Assembly: GCF_004348595.1 (NCBI RefSeq)
Contig: NZ_SMKD01000062.1
Location: 1-32,144 of the forward strand
Direction of reading: 5' to 3'
Length of the DNA stretch: 32,144 bases
Source of the DNA: Micromonospora sp. KC723
Lineage (GTDB): Bacteria; Actinomycetota; Actinomycetes; Mycobacteriales; Micromonosporaceae
A program made the translations under genes and the position numbers. This document shows positions 15,241-22,632 of the stretch, piece by piece. Under the pieces are notes generated by a model that was given only the letters and a program-made list of their open reading frames with translations, made no database searches and had not been told where the DNA came from. Numbering within the stretch: the stretch's first letter is position 1; every line of letters begins with the position of its first letter.

Positions 15241-16890
15241 ATGGGCGACAGGTGGTACTCCGAGGCGGTCGTCTACTGCCTCGACATCGACACGTACGCG
15301 GACTCCGACGGCGACGGGGTCGGTGACCTCCGGGGGCTGATCGGCCGGCTCGACTACCTGGCCCGGCTCGGGGTGACCTGCCTGTGGCTGCACCCGATCC
15401 ACCCGTCGCCCAACAAGGACGACGGTTACGACGTCACCGACTTCTACAACGTCGACCCGCGCTTCGGCACCCTCGGCGACTTCGCCGAGCTGCTGCACCA
15501 GGCACGGAACCGGGGCATCCGGGTGATCATCGACCTGGTGGTCAACCACACCTCGGACGAACACCCGTGGTTCCAGTCCGCCCGGTCCTCACCCGACTCG
15601 CCGTACCGGGACTGGTACATCTGGTCCGAGCACGAGCCGGCCGACCGGCACCAGGGCATGGTCTTCCCGGGTGAGCAGCACGAGACCTGGACCTACGACC
15701 GGACCGCCAAGGCCTGGTACTACCACCGGTTCTACCGCTACCAGCCCGACCTGAACATCGCGAATCCCGAGGTCCGCGAGGAGATCAAGAAGATCGTCTC
15801 GTTCTGGCTCCAGCTCGGCGTCTCCGGCTTCCGGATGGACGCGGTGCCGTTCATCATCGAGCTGACCGAGCCGAACAACCCGAACTCGCCCAAGGACTTC
15901 GAGTTCCTCACCGAGCTACGAGAGCACGTGCAGTGGCGGCGCGGCGACGCGGTTCTGCTCGCCGAGGCCAACGTGGAGCCCGACCAGTTGCCCGCCTTCT
16001 TCGGCGACCAGGCCGGTTCGGGCAACCGCATCCACATGCTCTTCGACTTCATGCTCAACGGGCGGCTCATGCTCGCCCTGGCCCGGCAGGATCCGGAGCC
16101 GGTCATCGAGGCGCTGCGGGACACCCCGATGCTGCCGACCGGCGGGCAGTGGGCCACCTTCCTGCGCAACCACGACGAGATCGACCTCTCCCGCCTCACC
16201 ACCGAGCAGCGCAACGAGGTGTACGCGCGGTTCGGCCCGGACGAGGACATGCGGATCTACGACCGGGGCATCCGACGCCGGCTCGCCCCGATGCTCGACA
16301 ACGACCGGCGGCGCGTCGAGCTGGCGTACGCGCTCCAGTTCTCGCTGCGCGGCACGCCGGTGTTGCGGTACGGCGAGGAGATCGGCATGGGCGAGGACCT
16401 GTCGCTGCCCGGCCGGAACGCGATCCGTACCCCGATGCAGTGGTCGTACCAGGAGAACGCGGGGTTCTCCACGGCCGAGCCGGAGAAGCTGGTCCGGCCG
16501 GTGGTCGACAAGGGGGAGTTCGGCTACCAGAAGGTCAACGTCACCGCCCAGCGTCGTGACCCGAAGTCGTTGCTGGCCTGGTTCGAGCGGATGATCCGTA
16601 CGCTGCGGGAGGCCCCGGAGGTCGGGTCGGGCTCCACCACCCACATCGACGTGCCGATGCCGCGTGGGGTGCTGGCCCACCGCGCGGACGGGCCCACCGG
16701 CACCATGGTCTTCCTGCACAACCTCGGCACCGACGACGTGGAGGTGGATCTCGGCCTTCTCGCCCCCGAGGCGGACCTGCCGATAGACGTGCTGTCCGAC
16801 CGGGGGTACGGCGAGGTGGGCAAGTTGGACAGCCTCAAGCTGGCCGGGTACGGCTACCGCTGGATCCGGCTCTGTCGCGGCACGTTCTGA
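15241..16890 (+). CDS. Trehalose-synthase-like GH13 alpha-amylase-family enzyme
   Basis: A 549-residue cytoplasmic glycoside hydrolase family 13 protein with no signal peptide. Conserved regions: DLVVNHTS (region I), GFRMDAVP with nucleophile Asp200, LLAEANVEPDQ with general acid Glu242, and LRNHDEIDL with Asp312. Segments such as WYYHRFYRYQPDLNIANPEVREEI, GIRRRLAPMLDNDRRRVELAYALQFSLRGTPVL and RTPMQWS are characteristic of trehalose synthase (TreS, maltose-trehalose isomerase). However, the start and the TLTTEQRNEV region diverge, and no maltokinase domain or gene (mak/pep2) follows. A role in alpha-glucan or trehalose metabolism is likely; the exact reaction is open. ATG 15241 follows AAGG; a divergent stress-type promoter for dedA lies upstream. 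Confidence 0.85.
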   Translation: MGDRWYSEAVVYCLDIDTYADSDGDGVGDLRGLIGRLDYLARLGVTCLWLHPIHPSPNKDDGYDVTDFYNVDPRFGTLGDFAELLHQARNRGIRVIIDLVVNHTSDEHPWFQSARSSPDSPYRDWYIWSEHEPADRHQGMVFPGEQHETWTYDRTAKAWYYHRFYRYQPDLNIANPEVREEIKKIVSFWLQLGVSGFRMDAVPFIIELTEPNNPNSPKDFEFLTELREHVQWRRGDAVLLAEANVEPDQLPAFFGDQAGSGNRIHMLFDFMLNGRLMLALARQDPEPVIEALRDTPMLPTGGQWATFLRNHDEIDLSRLTTEQRNEVYARFGPDEDMRIYDRGIRRRLAPMLDNDRRRVELAYALQFSLRGTPVLRYGEEIGMGEDLSLPGRNAIRTPMQWSYQENAGFSTAEPEKLVRPVVDKGEFGYQKVNVTAQRRDPKSLLAWFERMIRTLREAPEVGSGSTTHIDVPMPRGVLAHRADGPTGTMVFLHNLGTDDVEVDLGLLAPEADLPIDVLSDRGYGEVGKLDSLKLAGYGYRWIRLCRGTF

Positions 16891-16978
16891 TCCGCGACCC
16901 TGGATGTGGCGCCCCTCGGGCGGCCCGTGCAGCTGGGTTAAGCTCCTCCGACGAGCCACAAGTTACCGGGAGGTAATC

Positions 16979-17737
16979 ATGTCGGAGGAGCCCCGCGTCG
17001 CCATCGTGACCGGAGCCGCGCGCGGCATCGGCGCGGCCACCGCCCGCCGGCTGGCCGCCGACGGCATGGCGGTGGCCGTGGTCGACATCGAGGAGTCGGC
17101 CACCACCGGGACGGTGGACGCGATCACCGCCGCGGGGGGCCGCGCCCTCGGCGTCGGCGCCGACGTCTCCGACCGGGCCCAGGTCGAGGCCGCCGTGCAG
17201 CGCGTCGCCGCCGAACTGGGCGCACCGACCGTCCTGGTCAACAACGCCGGCGTGCTCCGCGACAACCTGCTGTTCAAGATGACCGACGCCGACTGGGACA
17301 CGGTGCTGGGCGTGCACCTGCGGGGTGCCTTCCTGTTCAGCCAGGCCGCCCAGAAGCACATGGTCGAGCAGCGCTGGGGGCGGATCGTCAACCTCTCCAG
17401 CACCTCCGCGCTGGGCAACCGGGGCCAGGCGAACTACGCGGCGGCCAAGGCCGGCCTCCAGGGCTTCACGAAGACCCTCGCCATCGAGCTGGGCCCCTTC
17501 GGCGTGACGGTCAACGCGGTCGCGCCGGGCTTCATCGTCACCGACATGACCGCCGCCACGGCCGCCCGGATGCAGGTCGACTTCGAGGCGCTCCAGCAGC
17601 ACGCCGCCGCCGAGACCCCGGTCCGCCGCGCCGGCCGGCCCGAGGACGTCGCGCACACCATCTCGTTCCTGGTTAGCGAGGGTGCCTCCTTCGTCTCCGG
17701 CCAGGTCATCTACGTCGCCGGCGGCCCCCGGGACTGA
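16979..17737 (+). CDS. FabG-like short-chain dehydrogenase/reductase
   Basis: A 252-residue classical SDR. NAD(P)-binding TGAARGIG (residues 11-18), VDI after the second strand, NNAG (about 87-90), and the catalytic triad: Ser in NLSSTSA (about 140), Tyr153 and Lys157 in NYAAAKAG. The VAPGFIVTDMT and C-terminal FVSGQVIYVAGG segments are typical of 3-oxoacyl-ACP reductase (FabG)-type enzymes. No other fatty-acid gene is adjacent, so it may act on another ketone; actinomycetes carry many such paralogs. The ATG has an excellent GGGAGGT ribosome-binding site five bases upstream. It is monocistronic and convergent with the small membrane-protein pair. Confidence 0.9.
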   Translation: MSEEPRVAIVTGAARGIGAATARRLAADGMAVAVVDIEESATTGTVDAITAAGGRALGVGADVSDRAQVEAAVQRVAAELGAPTVLVNNAGVLRDNLLFKMTDADWDTVLGVHLRGAFLFSQAAQKHMVEQRWGRIVNLSSTSALGNRGQANYAAAKAGLQGFTKTLAIELGPFGVTVNAVAPGFIVTDMTAATAARMQVDFEALQQHAAAETPVRRAGRPEDVAHTISFLVSEGASFVSGQVIYVAGGPRD

Positions 17738-17770
17738 CCCACCGACCGAGAAGGCCGGCCCCGCCGAGAG

Positions 17771-18193
17771 TCAGCGGGCAGCGTGCCGGGTGCGCCAGAG
17801 CCAGAGCAGGCCCAGCACCGGCAGGACCAGCGGGATGTAGCCGTACCCGCTGCCGAAGCCGGACCAGACCGTCTCGTCCGGGAACAGGCCCGGGTCGGCC
17901 AGGCTGAGCACCCCGACACCCAACACCCCGACCAACTCCACGGAGCAGCAGGCGAGCGCGACCCACCGGCCGGCGTGCCCGGCCCGGGCCAGCCCGACGG
18001 CGGCCACGATGTAGACCAGCGCGGCCAGCGCGGAGAGCAGGTACGCCACCGGCGCCTCGTCGAACCTCGTGGCGATCTGCAACCCGGCCCGCGACGTCGC
18101 GGCGACGGCGAACAGGAGGTAGACCGCGATCAGCAGTCGGCCGGGCCCGGAGTTGGTGGCCGGTCGCCCGGCCGGGGCGTCGGTGTCAGCCAC
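17771..18193 (-). CDS. Small membrane protein of unknown function (second of a coupled pair)
   Basis: A 140-residue protein with about four transmembrane helices (residues about 20-42, 48-70, 78-97 and 118-135) and a short hydrophilic N-terminus. No known domain recognised. The GTG start at 18193 lies inside the 3' end of the upstream gene (8-base overlap), so the pair is translationally coupled and may form a complex. It ends 33 bases from the convergent SDR gene. Confidence 0.7.
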   Translation of the reverse strand: MADTDAPAGRPATNSGPGRLLIAVYLLFAVAATSRAGLQIATRFDEAPVAYLLSALAALVYIVAAVGLARAGHAGRWVALACCSVELVGVLGVGVLSLADPGLFPDETVWSGFGSGYGYIPLVLPVLGLLWLWRTRHAAR

Positions 18194-18581
18194 CCACGAC
18201 CGCCCAGGTCTGTTGGAGCCGGACGACCACCACCGGCGTGACCAGGCAGATCGCGCAGACGATCGCCGAACCCCAGCGGGTCGGTTCCATCCGTGCCAGC
18301 ACCCAGGCCAGCGGCGGCAGGCAGACCAGCGTCACCAGGTAGCCGAAGAACGCGCCCGGCTCGCCCGGCCGCTCACCTTCACCGAGACCGACCAGCGCCA
18401 CCACGGCCAGCGCGAGCAGCGCGCACTCCAGGACCGCGAGGCCGACGAACTGCGGGCGGTCCGGCGGACGGTGGCGCACCGCCGCCACCAGACTCCACAA
18501 CGCGAGTACGAGCGACAGCACGATCGTTGCCGTCGCGAGGATCCCGTCCACCGGCGAGCCGGTCGAGGCTGCGCTGGTCAT
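18186..18581 (-). CDS. Small membrane protein of unknown function (first of a coupled pair)
   Basis: A 131-residue protein starting MTSAAS at 18581; an upstream in-frame start at 18638 would add a charged, unlikely leader. It shows about four hydrophobic helices separated by short loops, with an RHRPPDRPQF loop after the first. The family is not recognised. The gene overlaps the downstream membrane-protein gene by 8 bases, and both have the same size and topology, which suggests a two-subunit membrane complex. Shine-Dalgarno sequence is weak. Promoter not identified. Confidence 0.7.
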   Translation of the reverse strand: MTSAASTGSPVDGILATATIVLSLVLALWSLVAAVRHRPPDRPQFVGLAVLECALLALAVVALVGLGEGERPGEPGAFFGYLVTLVCLPPLAWVLARMEPTRWGSAIVCAICLVTPVVVVRLQQTWAVVGG

Positions 18582-18765
18582 CGGGGGCGTCCGGTCCCGG
18601 TCTCGGTCACCGGGACAGCGTACTGACCGGCGGGCCACCCGCCGTCGGCCCGGTCACCGGGCCGACACCCGCCGCGTCGGCTGCGGCGCGGCGGCAACGG
18701 CGACTAGCGTGGTGGATCACGGGCCGCGGGATCGCCGCGACCGACGACGACACCGGGGGTACCTC

Positions 18766-19665
18766 GTGCTGCGGTTCGGTTTGTTCGGCACCGGCCACTG
18801 GGCGGCGGAGACGCACGCGGCGGCGATCGACGCGCACCCGCGCGCCGAACTCGTCGGGGTGTGGGGGCGCCACCCGCAGAAGGTCGCCGAGCTGGCCGGC
18901 CGGCACGGTGTGCCGGCGTACGACGACGTCGACGCCCTGCTCGACGTCGCCGACGCGGTGGCCGTCGCGCTCCCGCCGGACGTGCAGGCCGACATCGCCG
19001 TCCGCGCCGCCACCGCGGGCCGGCACCTGTTGCTGGACAAGCCCCTCGCCCTCAACCTGGCCGACGCCGACCGGGTGGTCGCCGCCGCGCAGCAGTCCGG
19101 GGTCGCCTCGGTGGTCTTCTTCACCCAGCGGTACCACCCGAACATCACCGCTTTCCTCGCCTCGACGGCGGCGGCCGGCGGCTGGCAGCACGCGCGGGCG
19201 ACCATGTTCGCCTCGATCTACCAGCCCGGCAGCCCGTACGGCAACTCCCCGTGGCGTCGCGAACACGGCGCGCTGTGGGACATCGGCCCGCACGCGCTGT
19301 CGATCATCCTGCCGGTGCTCGGGCGGGTGACCCGGGTCGCCGCCATGGACGGTCCGCGCGGCCTGGTGCACCTGCTGCTCACCCACGACGGCGGGGCGAC
19401 CAGCGCCCTCTCCCTCACCCTGGACGCGCCGCCCGGGGCGACGACCCTGGACTTCGTCCTCTACGGGGAGAACGGCACCGAGATCGTCCCGCCCGGCGAC
19501 GGCAGCGCGCTGACCGCGTTCGGCACGGCGATCGACCAGCTCATCGAGGAGATCGACACAGGCACCCGCGACCACCGCTGCGACGTCCGTTTCGGTCGGG
19601 AGGTGGTGGAGGTCCTGGCCGCCGCCGAGGCCGCCCGCCGCGCCGGCCGCACCATGCAACTCTGA
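18766..19665 (+). CDS. Gfo/Idh/MocA-family NAD(P)-dependent oxidoreductase
   Basis: A 299-residue oxidoreductase. The N-terminal Rossmann fold starts at once with LRFGLFGTGHWAAETHAA (residues 2-19, GxGxxA/G type), then LVGVWGRHPQKVAELAGRHGV, DAVAVALPPDVQADIAVRAATAGRHLLLDKPLALN (the conserved KP motif), and the C-terminal alpha/beta domain with WDIGPHALSIILPVLG, where the histidine is the usual catalytic position. Family members oxidise or reduce sugars, inositols or related cyclic alcohols; the substrate cannot be read from sequence. The GTG start at 18766 follows GGGGGT at good spacing and places the Rossmann motif at the N-terminus. A possible -10 TAGCGT lies near 18705. It stands alone, divergent from the small membrane-protein pair. 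Confidence 0.88.
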   Translation: MLRFGLFGTGHWAAETHAAAIDAHPRAELVGVWGRHPQKVAELAGRHGVPAYDDVDALLDVADAVAVALPPDVQADIAVRAATAGRHLLLDKPLALNLADADRVVAAAQQSGVASVVFFTQRYHPNITAFLASTAAAGGWQHARATMFASIYQPGSPYGNSPWRREHGALWDIGPHALSIILPVLGRVTRVAAMDGPRGLVHLLLTHDGGATSALSLTLDAPPGATTLDFVLYGENGTEIVPPGDGSALTAFGTAIDQLIEEIDTGTRDHRCDVRFGREVVEVLAAAEAARRAGRTMQL

Positions 19666-19684
19666 GCCGGTGCCGGGCGAGCCG

Positions 19685-19721
19685 TTATTCCGTTGCCGGG
19701 GCGCCGACCGGTGGCTAGCCT
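19685..19721 (+). promoter_or_regulatory. WhiB7-like promoter of the erm leader
   Basis: -35 TTGCCG (19693-19698), a 17-base spacer, and -10 TAGCCT (19716-19721). An AT-rich patch TTATT (19685-19689) ends three bases before the -35, the arrangement reported for WhiB7-dependent resistance promoters. The ATG at 19729 falls where transcription should begin, so the transcript is likely leaderless. Confidence 0.6.
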
Positions 19722-19728
19722 GATCGGC

Positions 19729-19848
19729 ATGTGCACGCACGCCCTGATCGACGTGGCCGCCACGCCGGCCACGTGGGGCCTCCTCCTGGTCGCCCGTCCG
19801 CGAGTCCGGCGCCCGGCCCTGGCCGGCCGAGACGCCCACCGCGCCTGA
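19729..19848 (+). CDS. Leader peptide ORF upstream of erm, 39 codons, probably leaderless
   Basis: A 39-residue ORF beginning exactly where transcription is expected from the promoter at 19693-19721; no ribosome-binding site, consistent with leaderless translation. Residues 23-28 are R-P-R-V-R-R, which contains two overlapping Arg-x-Arg motifs of the type at which macrolide-bound ribosomes stall (as in ErmDL, RLR). It lies in the transcript of the erm gene, whose start is 281 bases downstream and whose ribosome-binding site is in a hairpin. The role as a translational-attenuation leader is an inference from position, motif and folding. It resembles no known protein. Alternatively the ATG could merely be a fortuitous start in an untranslated leader. 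Confidence 0.45.
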   Translation: MCTHALIDVAATPATWGLLLVARPRVRRPALAGRDAHRA

Positions 19849-20041
19849 GCTGACCCGCGCGACACCGCCGCCCGCCGTGCGGGCCGGCCGGTGCGTCGCG
19901 CCCACACCCGCCACCGTGAGGGGGAACCCGCCGCCGCGCGCCCGCGCCGGCGGGCAACCACCGACGTAGCAGCGTCCGCGCCGCCGTCGGTTCCGGTGTG
20001 CCGGTCAGCGGCGCGTGCCCGTACTCCACGCCGATCCCCAG

Positions 20042-20073
20042 GGCCGTCCGAGTCCCGACCGCTCGGACCGGCC
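20042..20073 (+). promoter_or_regulatory. Leader hairpin upstream of erm
   Basis: GTCCGAG (20046-20052) pairs with CTCGGAC (20062-20068), extended by GGCC (20042-20045) with GGCC (20070-20073) past one bulged C. It lies just upstream of the SD-sequestering hairpin and could be one of the alternative structures of an attenuator. The 19849-20129 stretch holds no convincing gene other than a possible 17-codon GTG ORF at 19916-19969. Confidence 0.5.
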
Positions 20074-20086
20074 CGCCGTGGCGTGG

Positions 20087-20122
20087 CCTGTCCGTACCGT
20101 CGCCGACCGGCGACAGACAGGA
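20087..20122 (+). promoter_or_regulatory. Hairpin sequestering the erm Shine-Dalgarno sequence
   Basis: Outer stem CCTGTC (20087-20092) with GACAGG (20116-20121); inner stem GTCGCCG (20099-20105) with CGGCGAC (20108-20114). The outer right arm contains the AGG of the erm ribosome-binding site AGGA (20119-20122), which sits seven bases before the GTG at 20130. When folded, the site would be masked, the hallmark of translational attenuation in erm genes. Confidence 0.6.
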
Positions 20123-20129
20123 CGATCCC

Positions 20130-21023
20130 GTGGCGCCCCGCCGACCCCGCACCACCGCCCGCGACCGGTACCGTCGCGTGCTGTCCCAGAACTTCCTCGC
20201 CGACCCGGCCGCTCTCGCACGCGTGCTCCGGGCGGCCCGACCCGGTCCCGACGACCTGCTGCTGGAGGTGGGGGCGGGGCGCGGCCAGCTGACCCGCCCG
20301 CTCGCCGCCCGGTGCCGGCGGTTGATCGCGTACGAGGTGGATCCGGCGCTCGCGCCGGAACTGGCCGCCCTCAGCGCGGCGCTGCCCCGGGTCACGCACC
20401 GGCAGCAGGACTTCCTCGCCGCCACCCCACCCGACGAACCGTTCTCGGTGGTCGGCAACATTCCCTGGTCGCTGACGGCGGCGGTGGTCCGCTGGTGCCT
20501 GGCCGCGCCCCGGCTGCGTGCCGCGACGCTGCTCACCCAACTGGAGTACGCCCGCAAGCGCAGCGGCGACCACGGCCGGTGGAGCCGGCTGACGGTGCTC
20601 ACCTGGCCCGAGCACCACTGGCGGCTCGCCGGCCGGGTGCCCCGCGCCGCGTTCCGGCCGGTGCCGTCGGTCGACGGCGGCATCCTGCGCATCGAGCGCC
20701 GGGCCGAGCCGCTGCTGCCGGCGGCGGCGCTGCCGGCGTACCGGCGGATGGTCGAGCGGGGCTTCGGCGGGATCGGCGGTTCGCTGGCGGCCTCGCTGCG
20801 CCCGGCGTACCCCCGGGTGGACGGGGCGCTGCGGGCCGCCCGGCTCGACCCGGCCACGCCGGTCGGGCTGGTCTGGCCGGAACAGTGGTTGGTCCTGTTC
20901 CGGCTACTGCACGCCGTCGACCCCGGCGCCGCCGCCGGGTCACGCGGCCGGGACGGCGCCGTGCCGGCGGCACCGGTCAGGACAGCGTGGCGAGGGCGTC
21001 GTGCAGCTCCGCCGGGTCGGTGA
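20130..21023 (+). CDS. erm: Erm-type 23S rRNA (adenine-2058-N6) methyltransferase
   Basis: A 297-residue SAM-dependent rRNA methyltransferase of the Erm/KsgA family. Motifs: LSQNFLAD near residue 17 (family N-terminus), LEVGAGRGQLTRPLA (SAM-binding motif I), DFL after the third strand, and N110-I-P-W113 (motif IV, target adenine; Trp where Tyr or Phe is more usual). The middle LLTQLEYARKRSG and C-terminal FRPVPSVDGGILRIERR segments match actinomycete Erm enzymes. They dimethylate or monomethylate A2058, giving macrolide-lincosamide-streptogramin B resistance. GTG 20130 is chosen for its AGGA site and because upstream sequence is low in coding likeness. The 3' end overlaps a DUF2795 gene in antisense by 47 bases. 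Probably induced by ribosome-bound drug. Confidence 0.9.
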   Translation: MAPRRPRTTARDRYRRVLSQNFLADPAALARVLRAARPGPDDLLLEVGAGRGQLTRPLAARCRRLIAYEVDPALAPELAALSAALPRVTHRQQDFLAATPPDEPFSVVGNIPWSLTAAVVRWCLAAPRLRAATLLTQLEYARKRSGDHGRWSRLTVLTWPEHHWRLAGRVPRAAFRPVPSVDGGILRIERRAEPLLPAAALPAYRRMVERGFGGIGGSLAASLRPAYPRVDGALRAARLDPATPVGLVWPEQWLVLFRLLHAVDPGAAAGSRGRDGAVPAAPVRTAWRGRRAAPPGR

Positions 21024-21168
21024 ACTGCTCGGCGGGCAGGGCCATCAGCAGTTGGAGCAGTTCGGTGCTGGCGCCGTTCTCCTGGGCCCGGCGGACCAGG
21101 TCCGTCCGGGAGACCGGGTAGTCGAGCCCGGCCAGGTACTCCTGCAACTGCGCCCCGGTGACGGTCAT
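20977..21168 (-). CDS. DUF2795-family small protein
   Basis: A 63-residue protein: TGAQLQEYLAGLDYPVSRTDLVRRAQENGASTELLQLLMALPAEQFTDPAELHDALA. This is the helix-rich DUF2795 pattern (a Y-P turn followed by a DL-helix and the LLxxLPxxxF segment), common in actinobacteria and of unknown function. No Shine-Dalgarno sequence precedes ATG 21168, but a GTGT-N15-GGGTAG promoter ends nine bases before it, so the mRNA is probably leaderless. Its last 47 bases overlap the 3' end of erm on the other strand. It is divergent from the erythromycin-esterase-family gene. Confidence 0.85.
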   Translation of the reverse strand: MTVTGAQLQEYLAGLDYPVSRTDLVRRAQENGASTELLQLLMALPAEQFTDPAELHDALATLS

Positions 21169-21177
21169 GGGCGTCGG

Positions 21178-21202
21178 CTACCCGTTCAGCGGCCCGGCAC
21201 AC
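21178..21202 (-). promoter_or_regulatory. Putative SigB/SigF-type promoter of the DUF2795 gene
   Basis: On the minus strand, GTGT (21202-21199), exactly 15 bases, then GGGTAG (21183-21178). Nine bases separate it from the ATG at 21168, which therefore lies near the expected transcription start. Confidence 0.55.
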
Positions 21203-21289
21203 CGCCGCCGCGCCAGCCACCCCCGGGGCCGCCGCTCCGGGGGTGGCTCTGCCCGGAGCCGGCAGCCGGCCGGGGGCGGCGCTGCGCGC

Positions 21290-21313
21290 GTTTGCCGGTC
21301 GGCGCGTCGGGTA
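21290..21313 (+). promoter_or_regulatory. Putative SigB/SigF-type promoter of the esterase-family gene
   Basis: GTTT (21290-21293), 15 bases, GGGTA (21309-21313), matching the SigF consensus GTTT-N15-17-GGGTA. The ATG at 21324 lies ten bases downstream without a ribosome-binding site, so translation is probably leaderless. Confidence 0.55.
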
Positions 21314-21323
21314 GCCGCGGGCC

Positions 21324-22580
21324 ATGCTGGTTCAGCGGCTCGGCGCGCCGAGCGACTTCGACCCGTTGCTGGCGCGTGTCCGGGACGCCCGGGTGGTGCT
21401 GATCGGGGAGGCCACGCACGGCAGTTCCGACTACTACCGGCTACGCGAGCAGCTGACCCGGCGGCTCATCGCCGAACAGGGTTTCTCGTTCGTCGCCGTG
21501 GAGGGGGACTGGCCGGACTGCGACCGGGTGAACCGGTCGGTGACCGGCGCTCCCGGCGGGGCGGCCGACCCACGGGGCGCGCTGGAGCGGTTCGAACGCT
21601 GGCCCACCTGGATGTGGGCGAATGCCGAGGTGGACCGCTTCTGCCGCTGGCTGCGCAGCTGGAACACGCAACGCCCGGTGGGCCGGCGGGCGGGTTTCCA
21701 CGGCCTGGACGTCTACAGCCTCTGGGAGTCCATGCAGGCCATCTTCGACTACCTGGGCGAGGAGGACCCCCGCTCGCTGGAGGCGGCGCAGGACGCGTAC
21801 CGGTGCTTCGAGCCGTACGGCAACCGGGTCGAGGAGTACGGCGCGGCCAGCCGGTTCGTCTCCGCCCGCTGCGAGGACGAGGTGGTGCGCCTGTTGGCGC
21901 GTACCCGGGAACACGCCGCGGCGGACGGCCCGGAGGCCTTCGCGGCCTGGCAGAACGCGGAGGTGGTGGCCGGCGCGGAGCGGTACTACCGGGCCATGGT
22001 GCACGGCGGACCCGAGTCCTGGAACGTGCGCGACCGGCACATGACCGACACGCTGGACCGGCTGCTGGAACACTACGGACCGGACTCCCGGGGCATCGTC
22101 TGGGCGCACAACACCCACGTGGGTGACGCCCGGGCCACCGACATGGCCGCCGACGGCATGGTCAACATCGGTCAGCTCGCCCGGGAACGACTGGGCCGGG
22201 ACAGGGTCGCGCTGGTCGGCTTCGGCAGCTACCGGGGGACGGTGATCGCGGCGCCGCGCTGGGGTTCCCCCGCCGAGGCGATGGTGGTGCCGCCGGCCAG
22301 GGAGGGTTCCGTGGAGCGGCGGCTGCACGAGTTGATGCCGGAGCGGGCGCTGCTCGTCTTCGGCGGCCCGGACCAGCCGGAGTGGGCCACCGGCACCGTC
22401 GATCACCGGGCCATCGGGGTGGTCTACGACCCGAGCTACGAGTCGTGGGGCAACTACGTGCCGACCCGGCTGGCCGAGCGGTACGACGCCTTCATCTGGT
22501 GCGACGAGACCAGCGCCCTGCACCCGCTGCCGGCCCTCAGCTCGTCGGGCGAGATGCAGACCTACCCGGCCGGCGTCTGA
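21324..22580 (+). CDS. Erythromycin-esterase-family protein
   Basis: A 418-residue protein of the EreA/EreB-like hydrolase family. The family's essential residues are present: Glu29 and His32 in LIGEATHGSSDYY, the EGDWPDC acidic motif, and His262/His265 in VWAHNTHVGDA. Normal length for the family. True Ere enzymes hydrolyse the macrolactone of 14- and 15-membered macrolides, but most chromosomal family members have unproven substrates, so esterase activity on macrolides cannot be claimed. The gene lies 300 bases beyond erm on the same strand, which raises the chance of a joint macrolide defence. It has a stress-type promoter, probably leaderless. A strong hairpin follows. Confidence 0.88.
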   Translation: MLVQRLGAPSDFDPLLARVRDARVVLIGEATHGSSDYYRLREQLTRRLIAEQGFSFVAVEGDWPDCDRVNRSVTGAPGGAADPRGALERFERWPTWMWANAEVDRFCRWLRSWNTQRPVGRRAGFHGLDVYSLWESMQAIFDYLGEEDPRSLEAAQDAYRCFEPYGNRVEEYGAASRFVSARCEDEVVRLLARTREHAAADGPEAFAAWQNAEVVAGAERYYRAMVHGGPESWNVRDRHMTDTLDRLLEHYGPDSRGIVWAHNTHVGDARATDMAADGMVNIGQLARERLGRDRVALVGFGSYRGTVIAAPRWGSPAEAMVVPPAREGSVERRLHELMPERALLVFGGPDQPEWATGTVDHRAIGVVYDPSYESWGNYVPTRLAERYDAFIWCDETSALHPLPALSSSGEMQTYPAGV

Positions 22581-22582
22581 CC

Positions 22583-22620
22583 GACGAAGCCCCCTGCCGC
22601 CGTCGGCAGGGGGCTTCGTC
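22583..22620. terminator. Bidirectional terminator, 17-bp perfect stem
   Basis: 22583-22599 (GACGAAGCCCCCTGCCG) is exactly complementary to 22604-22620, with a 4-base loop. It lies between the esterase-family gene and the convergent MMPL gene and should stop both transcripts. Confidence 0.85.
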
Positions 22621-22632
22621 CCGGCGGGCCGG

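Noticed and set aside
19916..19969. 17-codon GTG ORF (with R-A-R) in the erm leader as a second gene
   Set aside because: No ribosome-binding site and no support beyond the motif; noted only within the attenuator finding.
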